Positions 15,831 through 17,419 of a stretch of DNA of 17,419 nucleotides are shown piece after piece. How positions within the stretch are numbered: the first letter of the stretch is position 1; every line of letters begins with the position of its first letter. The stretch spans positions 1-17,419 of the forward strand of contig JAKSBB010000375.1 of NCBI GenBank assembly GCA_022361315.1, in the 5' to 3' direction. A program made the translations under genes and the position numbers. The DNA comes from Desulfobacterales bacterium. GTDB taxonomy: Bacteria > Desulfobacterota > Desulfobacteria > Desulfobacterales > Desulfobacteraceae. The notes under the pieces were generated by a model that saw only the letters and a program-made list of their open reading frames with translations, did not search any database and was not told the DNA's origin.

Positions 15831-17419
15831 TATCCCCGGCATCCTCGGCTTTGCGGGCGATTTCGGCAATTTGACAGTGACGGTCATCCCGGTGAAGGGT
15901 ATAGGTGGTGTTCGGCCCTATTATTTGGGTGCCGGAGCGGATGGTCCGGGCAATACGGACCTGGGGTTTCGGGGGTTTGGTGGCCGTATATTCCAGCAGG
16001 CGTTTCTTTTCATCCGTAAATTCGGTATTGGCTCCGTGGAGTTGGGTGATGCGGTCCCGCTTTCCTGAAATTTCCCTGGCAATGGCATCCTGGCGTTCAA
16101 ATCCATCATTGATTGCGGCCTCCGCCTCCGCTGCATCCTTTTCCATTCCTGCCATGGCCAGTTTCACCTTTTGAAAGGCGGCCATATTGCCGGCTGCCTG
16201 GAGGCCTGAAATTTTTGTTCTAATCTGGTTGATTCCCAGCTGGGCGCGGTCCTGGACCGTGGCGTGCTGGGCAATCTGTCCGTGGAGGTCCTGGTCCTCT
16301 TTCTCAAGGGCCTCGATTTCACGGTTCAGTTCCGCCACCGTTTCAAGATTGACACGGATATCGCCGTCCAGCATGGCCACCAGCCTCAGGGTCTGTTCAT
16401 CCTTGCCCACGGTGAGGGTGGAGGGCATGGCCGAATCCGTACCGATGGTGCCGGCATCGATGCCCATATTGGCAGAGATCTCCGAGTTGATGATGCTGCC
16501 GGCAGTGTTGATACAGGCACCGGATAGCCGGATACGGGAGTCCACGATTTCCCGTTGCACGATGAGGTCCCCGAAGGCATTGATTTTTGAGTTCCGGATG
16601 AACTTGGCCTGAACCGAACCTTTGACGTTTACCAGTTCCGTATCCACGATGCCCAGAGATACATTCAGGTCTCCGGTGATGTCCACCTCCGCCCCCTGGA
16701 TCTCCAATGCGGTCAGGGAGGCGCATTTCACCTTGAATCCCTCCTTGACCCGGCCGGTGACCACCACGTTGCCGTCAAAGATCACGTCACCGGTTTCAAA
16801 GCCGAGGTCGCCGTCCACCGTCATTTCGGGGCAGACACTGATTCTGCCCCTGGCATCCAGATGGGGCTGGCCGTCGCAGGCCGCATATATTTTTCTACCG
16901 TCTTCGGAGAGGGTGGTGCCCGGTCCGGCCTCGAAGGTCTTTTCCAAAGGTTCCTGAACCGAAATTTCTTTGCCGGTGACGTCAACACCGGGCTTACCTT
17001 CGGACGCGGGGAGTTTAACCGCCAGGAAGGTATTGGTTTTAACAAAGGGGATTTCTCCCCTGTCTCTGAAGTTGATGCTGCCGTCATCGTTTACCCGGCC
17101 TGCGTGGAGAAAATCGGTGGGAAAGTGGTAGCGGACGTCTCCGTCTATGGGATACATCGGGTCCAGGCCGTGGGCGATGAGGAACGGCGGGGCATCTTCC
17201 GTTTTTTGTTTCTGACGGAGGTTCTCCAGCCAGGCGGAAATCTTGTCATCTGAGGTGGTGCCGTAGGAGATCTTATACCAGGCCAGATAATATTTGATAC
17301 AGGTGAGATCCAGCAGTTTCGGATTGGCCCGGATGACCTGGATGACGGCCTTGGCCCGGGATCTGGACAGGGTGATTTTGAAATGAAGGTCCATAAACCG
17401 TTTAAAATCAATACCGAAC
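15796..17419 (-). CDS. FapA/DUF342 family protein (start beyond or near window edge)
   Basis: The frame runs from stop 15796-15798 to the right edge without interruption; the first ATG inside is at 17394 (532 residues from there). That ATG has no ribosome site, and the upstream codons (FGIDFKRF) read naturally into it, so the true start is probably outside the window. From the 17394 Met: an N-terminal domain (about 1-110), then the DUF342 core (about 110-330) with regularly repeating short beta strands (VDGDLGFETGDVIFDGNV, VDITGDLNVSLG and similar) typical of a beta-helix or polymer-forming stack. A long coiled coil follows (about 350-465), then a small C-terminal beta region (RSGTQIIGPNTTYTL, about 486-500). 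The family includes FapA-type proteins linked to flagellar assembly or cell-surface polymers; the exact role here is not known. The last codons overlap the neighbouring gene end to end. Confidence 0.9.
   Translation of the reverse strand, partial: FGIDFKRFMDLHFKITLSRSRAKAVIQVIRANPKLLDLTCIKYYLAWYKISYGTTSDDKISAWLENLRQKQKTEDAPPFLIAHGLDPMYPIDGDVRYHFPTDFLHAGRVNDDGSINFRDRGEIPFVKTNTFLAVKLPASEGKPGVDVTGKEISVQEPLEKTFEAGPGTTLSEDGRKIYAACDGQPHLDARGRISVCPEMTVDGDLGFETGDVIFDGNVVVTGRVKEGFKVKCASLTALEIQGAEVDITGDLNVSLGIVDTELVNVKGSVQAKFIRNSKINAFGDLIVQREIVDSRIRLSGACINTAGSIINSEISANMGIDAGTIGTDSAMPSTLTVGKDEQTLRLVAMLDGDIRVNLETVAELNREIEALEKEDQDLHGQIAQHATVQDRAQLGINQIRTKISGLQAAGNMAAFQKVKLAMAGMEKDAAEAEAAINDGFERQDAIAREISGKRDRITQLHGANTEFTDEKKRLLEYTATKPPKPQVRIARTIRSGTQIIGPNTTYTLHRDDRHCQIAEIARKAEDAGDIIFHEMKTGAY

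Noticed and set aside
17145..17411. Other-frame minus-strand ORF at the right edge
   Set aside because: It overlaps the FapA-like frame, is Pro/Ser/Arg-rich and lacks any domain pattern.

Overview
The window looks like a chromosomal segment of an anaerobic Desulfobacterota (delta-proteobacterial) bacterium, probably Desulfobacteraceae-like. This placement is inferred from the style of the proteins: a long methyl-accepting protein ending in an acidic FKDF tail, several N-terminal-receiver histidine kinases, a receiver-HDOD protein and a FapA/DUF342 protein, all with moderately GC-rich codon use. No rRNA, tRNA, insertion sequence, phage gene or CRISPR array was seen. Nearly every gene is for sensing and signal relay.

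Layout, left to right. (1) Minus strand, 1-1754: an MFS transporter gene followed, with a 17-bp overlap, by a small lipoprotein gene cut by the window edge. (2) Plus strand, 2004-3383: an NtrC-type sigma-54 activator (receiver, AAA+, Fis HTH). (3) 3384-3667: a non-coding control region with two copies of an 18-bp dyad, TGTCAT-N6-ATGACA, 107 bp apart, and a sigma-54 -24/-12 promoter downstream. (4) Plus strand, 3668-7415: a likely operon of a small receiver-like protein, CheW, and a 925-residue chemoreceptor with an internally duplicated Cache sensor, closed by a strong hairpin terminator (7441-7477). (5) Minus strand, 7498-10338: a large soluble hybrid kinase (3 PAS, GAF, HisKA, HATPase, receiver). 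(6) 10339-10684: a divergent promoter region. (7) Plus strand, 10685-14819: a compact cluster of receiver-PAS-kinase, receiver-HDOD and receiver-kinase genes. (8) Plus strand, 14886-15830: an AT-rich gene joining a LytS-type five-helix membrane domain to a coiled coil and a four-cysteine tail. (9) Minus strand, 15796 to the right edge: a FapA/DUF342 protein whose 3' end overlaps the previous gene tail to tail.

How the parts may work together (inference): the NtrC-type activator probably binds the two dyads and drives the chemoreceptor operon through sigma-54 polymerase, so a signal arriving at its receiver would control the production of one specific chemoreceptor and its coupling protein. 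The 10685-14819 cluster looks like a cytoplasmic phosphorelay: two related receiver-kinases flank an HDOD output protein. The divergently transcribed hybrid kinase, which ends in its own receiver, may feed into it. The most noteworthy item is the dyad/sigma-54 control region beside its probable activator. Next are the receiver-like first protein of the chemotaxis operon, the duplicated sensor in the chemoreceptor, and the 5TMR/cysteine-tail protein that has no recognisable catalytic output.
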